DNA of 64,000 nucleotides from Thinopyrum elongatum (GCA_011799875.1 CM022300.1:239580807-239644806), one strand, 5' to 3'; numbered from the stretch's first letter, positions 42,651 through 54,620 are shown. Numbers and translations are program-made. Notes: generated from the sequence alone by a model not told the origin.

Positions 42651-45152
42651 CCAAGCCGGTTGGCTCTCGATGAACAGGAGGCCATTGCTGCCATCCATTG
42701 CCTATACATGCATATACACGAGCCCTGGCCATACGTATGCGTGAGTACGTGTTCGAGACCCCGGCCGTATGTACATATATGCCCGTATTATTTGCAGCGT
42801 GGATGTATGTACGTGTACTCCATTTAGACAGGACTGCGTGGACTCCTACGTAGGGGTCAGACTATACTAGAACACGTGCCGCTGCTTGCTCGGCCATGGT
42901 TCATTCTTGCAGAGACACCGATCAGCCAGTATGTACCTACACGTTGGTGACCAGACAGACAACGCTACGTACGCTTCGACCGGGTGGGTCCCAGCTGTCA
43001 GGGAGGATAAGGAGGCACTTCTTTGCATGCGAAGATATAACTATTGGGTCCCATCTGTCAGGGGGAGGAATCATTTTATTTTGCGCATAATATGGAGGCA
43101 CTTCCTTATGTCCGAAGATATAGCTGGTGGGTCCAGCTGTCAGTGTCACCGCGTATAGTCGTCTTCTGATGCCTGTCATTCGTTGACCATGTTGACCACG
43201 CCGCGCCGAGAGCACTAAGGCGGTGGACAATAACGAGCCCTAGGAAGGGAACAACACGGAGCCGGGGAAGACGCTGAAGTGGATGCCCACGCGGAGGGGA
43301 GTACGAGGGTTGACTGGTTCGGCTGCGGTGTGGGTGAGTAGAGGGGCGTACGCCATCTTCGGAGAATAACAGGAGGTGTTGGTGAGTTGAGGGATGGCAT
43401 GGCCAGCGGTGGTAGCACAGCGGCCATGGGAGGCAGGAGCAGGTGGTACGGCAGGTACTGGTTTGGGTGGCTGGAGCAAGAAGACCAAAGGTTGAAGACG
43501 CAGTAGGGCAGTTGGATTAACATTGAACGGTCACTGCACCTAGAATCTTTTGTCCGAAGTTGACAAAGCCCTGCGTATGCATCAACTTAGTAGGCCCACA
43601 AGTTAGCCTCCAAATCTTGTGGGTCCCAGCTAACAGGGGGAATCATTTTTTGCGCGTAATAAGGTGGCACTTCCTTGTGTGCGAAGATGTAGCTGGCAGG
43701 TCCCAGCTATGAGGGAGAGGAAGATGTAGCTTTGGGTCAAACCTGTCACGAGGAGAAATCATTTGTTTTTGCATAATAAGGAGGCACTTGCTTGCGTGCG
43801 GCCATGGACCATGTGGGTCCCTGCTGTCAGCCACTCCACGTACATCCCTCTTCCAATGGTTTTTGTTTGTTGACAAAGTTGACCACGTCGCGCCGAGAAA
43901 ACCAACGCGGTGGACGACGGTGAGGCCTAGGAAGGGAACGACCCAGAGCCAGTGAAGACACAACAATGGATACGCACACGGACGGGAGTGCGAGGGTTCA
44001 CTTGTTCGGCTCCGGTGTGAGGGTGCAATCGCCGGAGAATAACAGGAGGTGTTGGTGAGTAGAGGAATGGCCTGGACGGCGATGGGAGTAGGGTGGGCAG
44101 GTGAGGCCTGCGCGGCAGCACAACCGGCCACAGGAAGCGGTAGCAGGCGGTACCGCCGGCGATGGTTTGGGCAGCTGAAGCAAGAATATCTGAGATTGAA
44201 GAAGCACGACAGCCGTTGGATGGACATCCAACGACCACTGCTACTAGAATCGTGTGTTGACTATAAGTTTTAAAAGCCTTGCGTATGCGTCAACTTAGTA
44301 GGCCCACAAGTGAGCATCACATACGTGGCAGAGAGCATATAGCCCATTTGCAATTTGTAATAATTTATAGCCCATTTCTTAATTCTAATGGAATTTACTG
44401 CAACCCATTTACTATGTGTTAACATTACAACCCATTTTCCAGCTAGGACAACGGTTTATAATTTCAACCAAATTTCCCACATTTTGATGGGATCCGAAAT
44501 ATTTTTTATCCCGAAATTTCGAGGCAGATTAAATCTAATTTCAAAATAATATATACTTGGTAAAAATTCAACGAAATTTTGCGCGCAACAAGTAATGAAA
44601 TCCAAAAAAAAAATTGAAATTAATTACCTGTTCGGTGCATTTTTTATATTTACAACACATTTTTTAATTACAGCCCATTTATTATTTCTTAAAGCCCATT
44701 TTCTTCGCAAGTCTAATTCATCCCTCCTAGGAAAGATTTGCAGCCCAGCGGGACGGAGAATAACAAGTTGGCCTGGGTTAGGTATTCCTCAAAAAAAAAG
44801 TATAGCTGGGCAAGAAATTTTCACCTTGAAAATTTAATATCTGGGCTGGATATTTGGTCGACATAAAATATTAGCCTAGGCTAGACGGGCCACAGCTTGC
44901 CCAGGCACGCGCGCTTCCCGCCCGAAACATCGCTAAAAAAAATTCTGCTCACCCCTCAAAAACAAATACTGCCCGAGCTGCTGGGTCCCAGCTGTCGGCC
45001 GCTCCTTATGCAATTCTCTTGTTTATTGCCTATATACGTTGACAATGGTGTGGGACCGTGATGCAAGAAAACCAGGAGGAAGCAATATTTTTATAGTTGT
45101 AATAAGGAGGCACTTCCGTACGTACGGCTATGGCCCTGGTGGGTCCCTACTG

Positions 45153-45581
45153 TCATCCTCTCCATGTAAAGTCATCTCCTGATTCCTCATGTTCGTTAAC
45201 CATGTTGACAACACGAGACGGCGGTGCCACGACGTGCGCAACAACTCGAAGGTCGACGGAGAGGGCCTCGCGGGCCCTATGGACGGTCTGATACAGACCT
45301 CGCTGCTCATCCAGGAAGCCAGGATCATTGGCCAGCATGTCCGCGACGGCATTAACATTCGCCTCTTAGCAGGCGATTTGTCCCTCCGCGCGCTGACGCT
45401 CATTGAGGAGACAGAGGTTGTAGCACTGCTCCTCCTGTGCTTGCCGAAATGCCGAGACTGGCGGCGCTGGTACCTCTTCCGCAATTAGGGCGTTGAAGTG
45501 CGGCCGGACCTGCTCTACGGTGAACACGACATGAAATGGATTGGGCGGTGGCGCCGACTCCTGGTCGGAAGCCACATCCAT
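45153..45581 (-). pseudogene. Unknown gene of a dispersed family, one nonsense codon
   Basis: The ATG at 45581 gives MDVASDQESAPPPNPFHVVF, TVEQVRPHFNALIAEEVPAPP, AFRQAQEEQCYNLCLLNERQRAEGQIAC. A TAA near 45367 (expected CAA) follows, then EANVNAVADMLANDPGFLDEQRGLYQTVHRAREAL and a TGA at 45153. Except for that codon the 143-codon frame is undamaged. The second half is strongly helical and charged. No domain is recognised. It is transcribed away from the gene at 45962, and its last bases run into CACTA-type repeat sequence. Confidence 0.55.
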
Positions 45582-45885
45582 CGTCTGGTTATCGTCGCTA
45601 AGCTCGGCGAGCTCGCTGGCGAGCCAGCATGTCCGGCTACAATACCGGACCGCCGCCAAGCACGAGTTTGACCGCCCTGGCCCACCCAGACCCCCTCCCT
45701 CACCCGCGCGAGCTTTTCGACCAAAACGGCCAGCGCCGCCCGCGCCGCTTCCCGGTGTAGGCGACTGCTCCAGGTTCAAACGACACAAGTGTCGTCCTTC
45801 TGTCTGTCTGCCGCCCACATTAATACACAGTTGCCGAGGCGGCTACTCTGACGGCACCCGTCCATCCCGCTGCCGCCCACCATTG

Positions 45886-45895
45886 CTATATAAAC
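45886..45895 (+). promoter_or_regulatory. TATA box in a divergent promoter
   Basis: CTATATAAAC stands 67 bases before the ATG at 45953/45962. The 380-bp spacer between the two divergent genes is GC-rich and matches the region upstream of the 9892 gene from TTTGACCGCCCTGG onward. Confidence 0.6.
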
Positions 45896-45961
45896 TACTA
45901 CGCCGGCCATAGCCGCAGTCATCTGCCTCCGTTCCCTTTCCCCCTCCACACCATGCCCACC

Positions 45962-46645
45962 ATGGCTTCCTTGCGCTCCAGCGCTCTTCGGGATGGGTAG
46001 ATGATGGTCCAGAAGAAGGAGATGGCAGCCATTGCGGCCGACCAGCTGACCGGCAGGCAGTCGGAGGATGACGACATCACAATGGAGAACGTGGTCGTCG
46101 ATGATCCGGCGCCAACCCCCTCCTCCGCGCCATCCTTGCCGGTGCATTCCACCATGACCATTGATGAGGCCCATGCCCAATACATGGACTTGGTGAGGCA
46201 GAAGCATGAGGAGCAGTTGCAGGAGGTGCAGGCCGATGCCGCCGACAACCACCATGTCCTCCAGAAGCACCTGCAGGTGGAGGAGCAGATCACTGCGGAG
46301 CGGGCAGAGTAGGAGGCGCTGCTCGAGTCGTACCGCTCTACCCGCGAGAGCCGCCTCGCACGCTGGCGGTACCGCATGCGGGTGGCGGAGGTTGCGTCCA
46401 CCTTGAAAAAGGGCGATGAAGCAGGCGAGGCGCTGTTTGGCGAGACCGATGACGAGGTGGAGGACAATGCCGGCTCCGCCGAGGCCTCGCCCCGCCGGCA
46501 CCGAGGCCGAGGACTTCGCCGACTACGGCGAGGCCCTGCTCCGCCGAGGCCCCGCCCCGCCAACAACAAGGTAGACGACATCACCGGCTTTGCCGAGGCC
46601 CTGCCCTACCAGCAACGAGGGGGAGGATTTCCCCCACTCCGCTGA
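45962..46645 (+). pseudogene. Dispersed gene family member with two nonsense codons (unknown function)
   Basis: The frame begins MASLRSSALRDG (an ATG nine bases earlier is also possible), then TAG at about 45998, MMVQKKEMAAIAADQLTG, an acidic/Pro segment, MTIDEAHAQYMDLVRQKHEEQLQEV, a helical stretch to ITAERAE, TAG at 46310, then EALLESYRSTRESRLARWRYRMRVAEVAS and an Arg/Pro-rich end with a stop at 46643. Both TAGs fit CAG codons. Apart from them 228 codons are open. The middle is a likely coiled coil (QEEQ-, LQKHLQVEEQ). No known domain. Related to 9892-10335 in promoter, start and 3' part. Confidence 0.6.
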
Positions 46646-47150
46646 GCCACCGCTTCGCCGGCAACGAGGCAGAGGACATCGTCAGCTCCGTCGAGGCCCC
46701 GCTCCGCCGCCAACGAGGCCGCGCCACACAGAAAACAAGGAAGAGTTGAAGATGGTTGGTCGCCGCCGCTCGGGTCCAAGTAAGGCCACTGTTCCTACCC
46801 TCCGGTTGAAGCCAAGCTTGGCGGGTTGAACATCGATGGCCGATCATCTGCTTGGCAGCGACATGGAGTCGGATAGCTTTACTTCCTGTGGCTCCGGAGG
46901 CGGAGCTGGAGAAGAAGCTTAAGTTCTTGGGGCTCAGCCAGACATGGGGAATGGGCGCCGGATATCATAGATTAGGTTAATTAATTATACCTCCAGCGCA
47001 CCCCTTTTTAGTTGAAGAATGTCTGAAATGTAATGAAATACGACATGTTTATAACAAATCCAGCCGTGTATTAACGAATTTAGTCCGATTAGTTCGAATT
47101 CTTGTATCAGTGGCATTAGATGAACATGCAAAACAATATGTACTAGCATT
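46646..47150. other. 3' flank of the 45962 gene
   Basis: It contains GAAGCCAAGCTTGGCGGGTT, GACATGGAGTCGGA and GAAATGTAATGAAAT, which match the 3' part and flank of the gene copy at 9892. 46980-47150 is AT-rich with no gene. Confidence 0.5.
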
Positions 47151-50100
47151 ATTCTCAGGACGCACGGTGATCACCTCATTTGCAGCAGTTCACACGTACG
47201 AAAAGTTTGAGCAGCTTTTTAGCGTGCCTATACATTGCAATCAAACTCACAGGCCTGGCAATTCATAGACAACATTCACAACAATTGATGATTATGCATC
47301 TCAATGATTCACACATCACAGCCAATATTTACTTCACAACTAAAGACATAAATAAAGAAAAACCAATCGATACTGCTGATGGCAAAGGGCGTCCCATTCC
47401 AAAATATCAAACGCATGTCTTCCTGTTAACATCAATGAGCAAAATTTGACAAGGTTGTCCCATTCCAAAATATCAAATGCGTGTCTTTTTGCGTACATCA
47501 ATGAGCAAACTTTGATAAGGTTTTCCCATTCCAAAATATCAAATGCCTATGATTGTGGAATGGGCGGGGTTTGTCATCAGTTTGCACATTGACATGTCAC
47601 CTAGTGCTATATAAACCAGCTGTTCTTTGTGTGTAGTTCCACTAAAATCAACCAACTTCACGTGTAGCTTGTAGGATTTTGCCTTTATATGTTGCAACGC
47701 CTTGAACATATCGGCACCTCCTTTCTTGTAGCTAATTTTGTTGCTGAATGTGGAAATGGATGATTCGAGAACATTCGATGTATTTTGCATGATGAAGTAT
47801 AATTGAGGGCACGAACCATCAGAACATTTTGTGCAGTTCCCATTGAAATCAAGCTGAGCATCCCTGTTTGCATAAATACAAAAAAATGATTAGTATAAAG
47901 CAAACCGTATTATGAATTTACAGTTTAAACAGGCACCTACATGATCCATGCAGAGCACACATTTAAAAAATGGAACTCACCAGAAAGAATCCTAAACAAC
48001 ATTGTATTGGCCATCACAGCAACAAAGATGGAGATCCGTGAGTCCTTCTGAGCTGAAGTTAGTTTGTTCTTGTGGGCAGTAATGTAACCATCCTTGAACT
48101 GCTCCCTTTTGATAAGAAGAGAGACTTGGCTTCTTCATCCTGGCATAATCGAAACTAGGAACTCCATATTCTTCTTCAGAGGAGGATGATCCTGTTGTGC
48201 GAAGACAAGAGAACAACTAAATGCTACCATCCCTGTTTGCTTGAAAAAAGAAAAGGAAATATTTAAAACAACCATTACATTAACAATGGGAGTAACTGAT
48301 GAAATGTATATTCACAAAGAGATGCATCCTCATTCTCCTCATAGGAAATGCTATGATACCAAAGATAGCAGCTCAACTTGAACTATATTATTACTTCATT
48401 TCATCAGTGGCTATAACGATGGCAAACCGGTGCCTCAATTTATTAGTAGTCTTAGATTAACATGCGAAACAATACCACTTTCTCATGACAGTAGCTAATC
48501 AGTAGCACAACACCAATGGAGAAGACAAAGCTCAATTATATGGATGAAATTCGTGGGCAGGTACCAACCTTTGTCAGGAGGCTTATTGTGTAGAGCATAC
48601 AAATGAAGCACTTCTCGGGAACCATCCGTTATTATCTACTGTGGTTGCCATGCTTACTATATAATCCTTGATTATTTTAATGCTTCCAACATCTTCTTAT
48701 GGAGTTCCACTAAAATATATGTTATCTTCAAACAAGATCCCTGTTTGCACAAGTAGAGATAATTACATATTACATTAAGAGTGGCATCAAATCACAGTGG
48801 CAAAACAATTGCTCGTTCCGGCCATAGCAATAAATTAAGATGCAAAACTATATCATTACTTGTGTCATCACAGTTCTAGTGCTTCATTATAGCACCGGGA
48901 GTTGATTTTTGTTCTTCTTCCACTTGTTCTTCCCCTTCATCACTTGGTTCAATAACTGACAAGCTTCGCCTTCAATGTAAGATTTGGCTTGTCAATTAGG
49001 GAGCACAAGTATAGCACTAAACAACAACATTAATTTTCTGATGACAATAGCAAAATACAGGCCAACAGTTGTGAAATATCATTATCTTACCTAAATGGGA
49101 TATTACGGTGCACATACAGAGTGAAGTCTGGTCTGCATTTGTGCAGTTCACTAAAATCAAGCAACATTACCGTATAAGAAGCACAACATATGAAAGCACA
49201 CTGCACAATCATGTGGAAGAAGGCCAGTACTGACCTCTCATGACGCATAATTCAAACAACTCACAAGAAGAAGATCTGAAACAAATTTGCCAACAAGGAT
49301 AAGAAGTCAGATCTCCTCTTGTGCAGTTCCACTAAGATCAAGCAATCAAGCAACGTTGTCGGTGTGACATTTTAGTTGAACTACACAAAACACTCTTAAA
49401 ACAAAAGTGTTTTGTGCAGTGCAACAAAAGGTCACAATAGCAACGAGGTGAAGTAGATAACCCTGTTTACACAGAGGAGCAAAGGAAACAATTACTGGTC
49501 AATAACGGTGGATGACACAGAAGCCCACAAAAAGAAGCATCTAACTTATCTAAGTGGGAAAGAAAGCAAGACAATAGCATTTCTCAAACAGTGGCATTGA
49601 TTCATATTAACAGAGAGATTATATTAACAATAAAATTCGTGAAACATGTAATTTGCTTTTAACTGTGGCATTGCTTCAATTTTCCAGCGGCATTATTAGA
49701 TTTGTAATAGCTAAAGAGTTGTATGGGACACTGGACACACCAGCACCATGTGCATCTACCGATGCATAAAGGGGTGATGCACAGTCTGTTGCAACAAACA
49801 ACCAAGGAGCATATTTGCGTTGGTTCCATTTTTGTTCTTTTTAGACACCTTTCCCTATGTGAGGGCACCAAATCTAGTCCTGCTCAAACTCTACAGCCTT
49901 GTCCTCGACCCACAGAAAGATCACTTCCTTACACATGTGTGTACTGTGTTTGTCATTGTTTTCCCTTTTCGACCAACATAGGTGTTGGATAGCCAGTCTG
50001 TAATACTTTCCCCCTTCCTTTCCTCTTTGAACCACGTGCTAGATCCATGCTATACAACTTTTCCCACTACTTTCCTATTTGATCCAACACCTAGATTCGA

Positions 50101-50160
50101 GTGCAGAAGCGAAAAAAATCCACATGCAGCTAGAGAAATGCCCGTGGATTAAGTAAATTA
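47151..50160 (-). repeat. Unit A body, copy A1
   Basis: On the minus strand exon-like blocks with TTTAGTGGAACTGCACAA occur at about 49320-49345, 49135-49160, 48700-48720 (GAACTCC form), 47825-47850 and 47630-47655. One lies in the other orientation near 49365. Several follow TTTGTGCAAACAGGGAT-type acceptors (near 48745 and 47870). A ~70-bp local triplication around ATTCCAAAATATCAAA lies at 47393-47545. It matches 14761-18090 in reverse and 53170-53690 and 56400-56900 directly. No intact ORF. Confidence 0.5.
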
Positions 50161-50164
50161 TACC

Positions 50165-50590
50165 TTAAGGTTCTCGGGGTGTGGCTGGGTGGGCGGCCGG
50201 AGGCTGATCTGCCCACACTATGTATGACAGCAAGGAAGAAGGGGTCGGAGAACCTCCCGCTTCGCCGCTGAGTGAAAGAGAACAGCGGCGCCGGCAGTGG
50301 ATTCCCTCCCTCGCCGACAGCGACAGTGTTAAGCCTCCTTCCCTTCCCGATGAATGGGATCCTGCTGGCTCTTTGACCAATAATGTGGGGAGAGAGAGAG
50401 AGGCCAAAGGAGTCTTGTTTAGATCAGGAGAGGGTGAGAGAGTGTGAATAGAGCATCTACAAGCGTTGAGGCTTGAGCGTGTATATATATATAGTGAAGA
50501 GGGAGTGTGAAGAGAGCAAACCCTAGAAAACAAGCGTTGAGGCAGCAACGTATATAGTTGGAGTGGTTCTCTTTTTCTCTCCATAAAAAT
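50165..50590 (-). repeat. Unit A head block, copy A1
   Basis: Minus strand: TATATAC near 50555, then CTAGGGTTTGCTCTCTTCACAC (around 50525), a second TATA tract (50480-50493), a purine-rich block and GAACCTTAAG before GTATAA (donor at about 50163). There are two TATA and leader copies in tandem (AACGCTTG near 50470 and 50535), so the promoter is partly duplicated. Confidence 0.5.
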
Positions 50591-50945
50591 CATTTTAAAT
50601 TGTGCACGAAATGGAACTCTTTATTTAACGTACTAGTGAATAAAAATACTAGGGCAATGCTAAACTGTGAAGAAAATTTAGCGCTCGAAGGAGTCAACTC
50701 GCAATTAATGCTCCATGCCTCCCGGTTGCACTTACTATCATTCACGTGTGGTACACGACCCTCCGAAGTGAACAACAACTGAACCGCACACGGTCAAAAT
50801 ATCGGAAAGGTGGGCTGCACCATCCTCTAATTTTAAATATTTTCGAGAAATTCAATTTTAATTATTTTGTATGTACACTTTGCTCTCTTCCAATAATTTT
50901 GGGCACTTGTATTCGACCTAAGTCAGTGTGCCACTGTATCTTGTA
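50591..50945. other. Upstream flank of unit A1
   Basis: It shares GTGTGGTACACGACCCTCC (near 50747) with the same position upstream of A3 (57472) and a weaker form upstream of A2 (54235). No gene. It may be a promoter region. Confidence 0.5.
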
Positions 50946-50946
50946 C

Positions 50947-51420
50947 TACTACCTCCGTCCAGGTTTTTACGCCATGCCATATATTTTTTGTCAAAGTTTC
51001 ACCAATTTTTTAACTACTCCCTCCTTTCCGGTTTATAGGGCTTAAATTTGAAATCTCATCAACCAAGGCATATGATGAGTGGAGAAATGTACTCCATCTC
51101 GTAGTTTACAAAATTACTCAACTTTAATCTGCATCAATTACAACATTTCATGGATGACCACTAAATGAGTAGGAATGGTTACATGCACTGGTTGGTTTCG
51201 TTTAATCCTTGCATGCATCAGTTTAATGCACCTTGGAATGTGAACATGTGGTGGAAAGAAGTGATAATAAGACTGTACAATATGGTAGTAAAACGAAGAA
51301 AATGAGATGAGCCCAATAAACCAGATAGGAGGAAGTAGTAAACTGCTAATACATGCCAACAAAAAATAAATATTAAATATTATTGGCTTCTTTTTTTATG
51401 TATTCTAAATGCCTTTATAT
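50947..51420. mobile_element. Nested Stowaway MITEs
   Basis: The inner element is 51017-51335: CTCCCTCCTTTCCGGTTTAT to AATAAACCAGATAGGAGGAAG, with TA at 51015-51016 and 51336-51337. It is inserted in an older Stowaway-like sequence starting CTACCTCCGTCCAGGTTTT near 50950, whose right end is unclear. Non-coding. Confidence 0.7.
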
Positions 51421-51575
51421 TACGGAGTATTTTTATCAAAGTTTGCCAACATAATTAACTAGTGGCAAAAATTCAGAACAAACGTAATTAATACGGCCAC
51501 CGGCCGTATGCACACATTTATTTTCCAGCACATTTCTTTATTTCATCAACGACATTTTGATACAGGGAAGTACAT

Positions 51576-52255
51576 TCACCAATTCTTTGCTAGGAGAGCA
51601 AGAACAAAGAAAACAAGAACCACAATTAGACATTTTAAAAGATATCCAATTTCCATAACTGCTCCCACTAATTGTATTAATATCTTCTCTATGTCTTCAT
51701 TGTTGATCTGTGGCTTCTCGAGCTTGCACACTTCTTTCTTCTTCGATTCTAAAGAGCTAGACATTGCTTCACATCTAATATCATCTGTAGTATCATCTCT
51801 AGCATCTATTCTAGCAAGGAGTGCATGAGCATCTACCAAATTTCGTGCTATCAATAGATCGATGTATTCTTCTTCCCAAAACAAAAACTTGCATCCATCC
51901 TACACACAAGTTTGAGTATAAGCTACCGAGCATGCGCCGAATAAGGGAGCACAGCCAAATCAAAAGAAGTACTATGCACCTTCTCTTTTTTGCACATGAT
52001 GAACACCCATCCCAGATGTTCTGGCGTGGTCGAAACGTGGCGCATGACCTGCCGCGGGCAGCCATCGCACGTTATGAGCGGCAATGGTGAACCGACAAGC
52101 CGCTGGGCCAGGGCCGAGCCCGGACGGTGGCCGGCCGTGTCTTTGCTGGCGATCCGCCGACGGGATAGATCCGAGTGGCTAGAGGCGGATTCAGTACCTG
52201 CATGCGACGTGGAGGCATTGCCATTGTTGTGTGACCCGGTACCCGGACAATCCAT
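51576..52255 (-). CDS. GRF-type zinc-finger protein with C-terminal membrane segment
   Basis: Exon 1 is 52255-51980 and exon 2 is 51899-51576. The 80-bp intron runs from GTGCAT after GAGAAG to TTGTGTAG. The joined frame is intact, 199 residues. Residues 1-58 are Ser/Thr/Ala-rich. Residues 60-105 form a GRF zinc finger: C63 and C66 (ITCDGC), VSTTPEHLGWVF, C88 and C95 (after KKEKDG), then FLFWEEEYIDLL. The intron splits the finger between C88 and C95. Residues 110-160 are charged and helical, and residues about 168-196 are a hydrophobic segment near the C-terminus (LKCLIVVLVFFVLALL), suggesting a tail anchor. GRF fingers bind nucleic acid in known proteins. Small plant GRF proteins are numerous and mostly uncharacterised. 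Confidence 0.8.
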
Positions 52256-52649
52256 GGCAAGGCGCAGTCACAGGCGGCCGGAATGCTCCAAATCTGGCAG
52301 CCGCGTGCGTCAAATCCCATGGCCACGAATATAGTGGTTGGCCGCCGGCGCCGGGATGAGAGAGGCACAGTTCCGGCCGTCGTGCCGTGGTCGGCTGGGC
52401 TATAGTGTGAGGCAGCGACTGTGTCTCCGACGGACGTGCGTGTACCTCTTCTCTTCTTGTACGTACTCCATTTATCTCACTTCCTGTGGTTTCCCACTCA
52501 CACGATATTCCTATTCTATGAACCAATGTGTGCGTGTGCGTGTGTGCGTGCACATGTGTGTGTGTTTTTAATAGCGTGTGTGTGTTAGAGAGAGCGACAC
52601 ATCAACCTACACAGAGATGGTGTGTAGTACTATGATTTAGCCACGAGAG
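52256..52649. other. Upstream region of the GRF gene
   Basis: It holds the likely promoter and 5' untranslated region of the GRF gene, GC-rich near 52260-52400. A (GT)n tract lies at 52524-52580. A TATA box is not clear. Confidence 0.45.
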
Positions 52650-54620
52650 TCGGTGCATCCTCTTGTTTTCGGGCGTCCAGTCGGGACAGCTACCACGCCC
52701 ACTCCTGACCACCCTGGCCCACCCAAACCCCCTCCATCGCCCGCACGCGCTTCCCGCCCGAAATGGTCAGCGCCGCTCCAGAGAATCGGCACCGCATTCA
52801 TGCCCGGGCAGAGCGGACGCGACCTCTCACTGGCGCCTGCATTGAAGGGAGAAGCAGATTCAACAAAGAGTGATGGTTGCTTCATCTGTCCCACTTACTG
52901 CCGGGTCTATGTGATTTGATGGCTCATTGGTCATTATTACTAAGGTGGTACAACCATGCTGAGTCTCAGTTGTAATGTACACTTTACTTTGGTGCATGAC
53001 ACGTGCATCGGTTGTTGGATATCCCACGTTTCAGCGAAAGGAGGTAGAGCGTCTCCACTCTTTACAATTTTCTCCACTCTTACAGCGAAGGAGTGCGAAA
53101 GGAGCGAAAACACGACAGCTCGGTGATTACATGGCCCACCTCAAACTATCACCATATTTTTTGGACACCGTGCGACACCTAACTCTTTAGTACACAGTAC
53201 TGTAATTTCTCAGTGAGATAAAATTGTACAATGCTATGAAGCTTTCAGCTTCTGTTTCATGTATCTTGCGTCCAAGGTTGCCCCGTTGCAACATTCCATC
53301 AAATACAAAGGAGACTAACATGCATGCTATTGCATCTCAATGATTCACAGATCATACCCAATATGTACTCCCTCCGTTCCAAAATAAGTGTCTCAACTTT
53401 ATGCCAACTTTAGTACAAAGTTGTACTAGAGTTGAGACATGTATTTTCGAACAGAGAAAACTAAAGAAAAAAATGATCCATGTAGTCCCTAGGCCTTGAA
53501 CCCTAAACCCTAATCAGGCTTTAATTTGTTGGTGAGGTTGAACCTTCCGAAGGAATGAAGTTTGCAACCCTTTGACCATCGGATCATTTTGTGCAGTTTC
53601 ACTAAAATCGAGCTGAGCATCCATGTGGCAAAGAAATTGAAAAAGTGTGATTAGAATAAGACTAGTGGCACTAGTTGATGAGACATAAACTCATCACAAA
53701 TATAGTAGAAGCCAGTAGAGGTACGTGCGGGGCAAAGAAGTAGAGAAATATCCACATGGAGTGATGTGGGCAGCTGGGGCAGTGGTGCAAGCCGGCTGTA
53801 AAGGAAGTTGTACTTGAGGGATGGCGTGATGTAGCTAGGAGGGCGGCGGGAGGCGACATCTGCCCACGTCGCGGCAGTGAGCAAGGGATGAAGGCAACCG
53901 CGCCGGCTTTGTGAGAGAGAACGACGGGGACCCTTGATCGGGACACGCCGACAGTGGGTTTTCGCCCTCGCCCACGGCGACCGCATCTACACAAAACATC
54001 CTTCCCTTCCCCCAGCGGACGTGATCCGCCCGGATGTGTGACTAGAGATGTGGCCACAGTCGTTTGTGCGAAAGAGTGTGAAGAGAGCAACCCCAGCAAG
54101 CAACCGTGTAGGCTCCTGGCTATGTATATAGTGGAGCGGTTTATTTTTCTCTCCATATGAACCTATTTATATTGCGTACGTGCCACTGAAGAAAAAAACA
54201 TTATTTATAAATAACACGGCACCGTTCATGCGTGGTTCCCGACCCTCCATTAAGTGAGTAACTGCTACTACATGCGTCAAATTATCAAGTGGGCTGCATC
54301 TTCGTACAGAAATGAGCTCCACCGTGTCACGTGTGTGGTTGGGGAAGACGCAAAGAGTACTACATGCGTGGGTGTGTGCACCTCTTCTCTTTGATCATGG
54401 TTATTAAAAGTATAGCCAACTACTCTACCACGCGATTATTATATGGGCAAAGAGTATAGGCAGTAATAATGACTAATGAGCCGTCAAATCACGAGGCCCA
54501 CCTTTCCCTATGTTTGACTGAGGAAGGAGCCATCATTTCACTCCTCGTTGAATATCCATCTGCTGCTACCTCCGCAAATAAATAAAAATCCGCTGCTACC
54601 TCCGCAGCAAGGTTAATAAT
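52650..54620 (-). repeat. Unit A copy A2 with R1 and promoter-block fragments
   Basis: 52690-52790 repeats the TGACC.CCCTGGCCCACC promoter block of the 9892/45962 genes. 52865-53060 is an R1 copy. 53200-53350 shares AATGCTATGAAGCTTTCAGC and AACATTCCATCAAATACAAA with 56480-56570. The exon-like block (TTTAGTGAAACTGCACAAAA, minus) is at about 53580-53625. The head block is at 53740-54160 with TATA (CTATATACATAG near 54120). Upstream sequence continues to 54420, then TGACTAATGAGCCGTCAAA near 54470, also found at 11402. Arranged in direct repeat with A3, about 3.2 kb apart. Confidence 0.55.
53368..53461. mobile_element. Short Stowaway MITE (Thalos-like)
   Basis: CTCCCTCCGTTCCAAAATAA to the degenerate right end ATTTTCGAACAGAGAAAAC, with TA on both sides. 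94 bp, with the central palindrome ACTTTAGTACAAAGT. It is inserted in A2; the same place in A3 (around 56615) lacks it, which gives its insertion site. Confidence 0.8.

Larger units (their letters stand above)
41481..45215 (-). mobile_element. CACTA transposon, left terminal region (inverted relative of 20045-23022)
   Basis: It starts CACTACAAAAAAAAAGACAC at 41481, preceded by GTT. The terminal 300 bp matches the reverse complement of 22720-23022 with small deletions (one of about 45 bp). Inward it repeats the same order: subterminal CTGAACCCGAGCGATCG words (41788-41940), TGGATGAACAG-rich stretch (42060-42360), 81-bp-like units (42365-42650), and GGTGGGTCC.AGCTGTCAG/GGAGGCACTTCC units (42980-44330, with a last piece at 45075-45150). 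No transposase is seen. The far end was not found. Confidence 0.8.

Noticed and set aside
51811..52065. Minus-strand frame of 84 codons overlapping the GRF gene
   Set aside because: It reads through the intron in another phase; the spliced GRF reading explains the region.
53671..54156. Minus-strand frame of 161 codons in unit A2
   Set aside because: It runs across the conserved splice donor and is not shared in the same frame by the other unit A copies.
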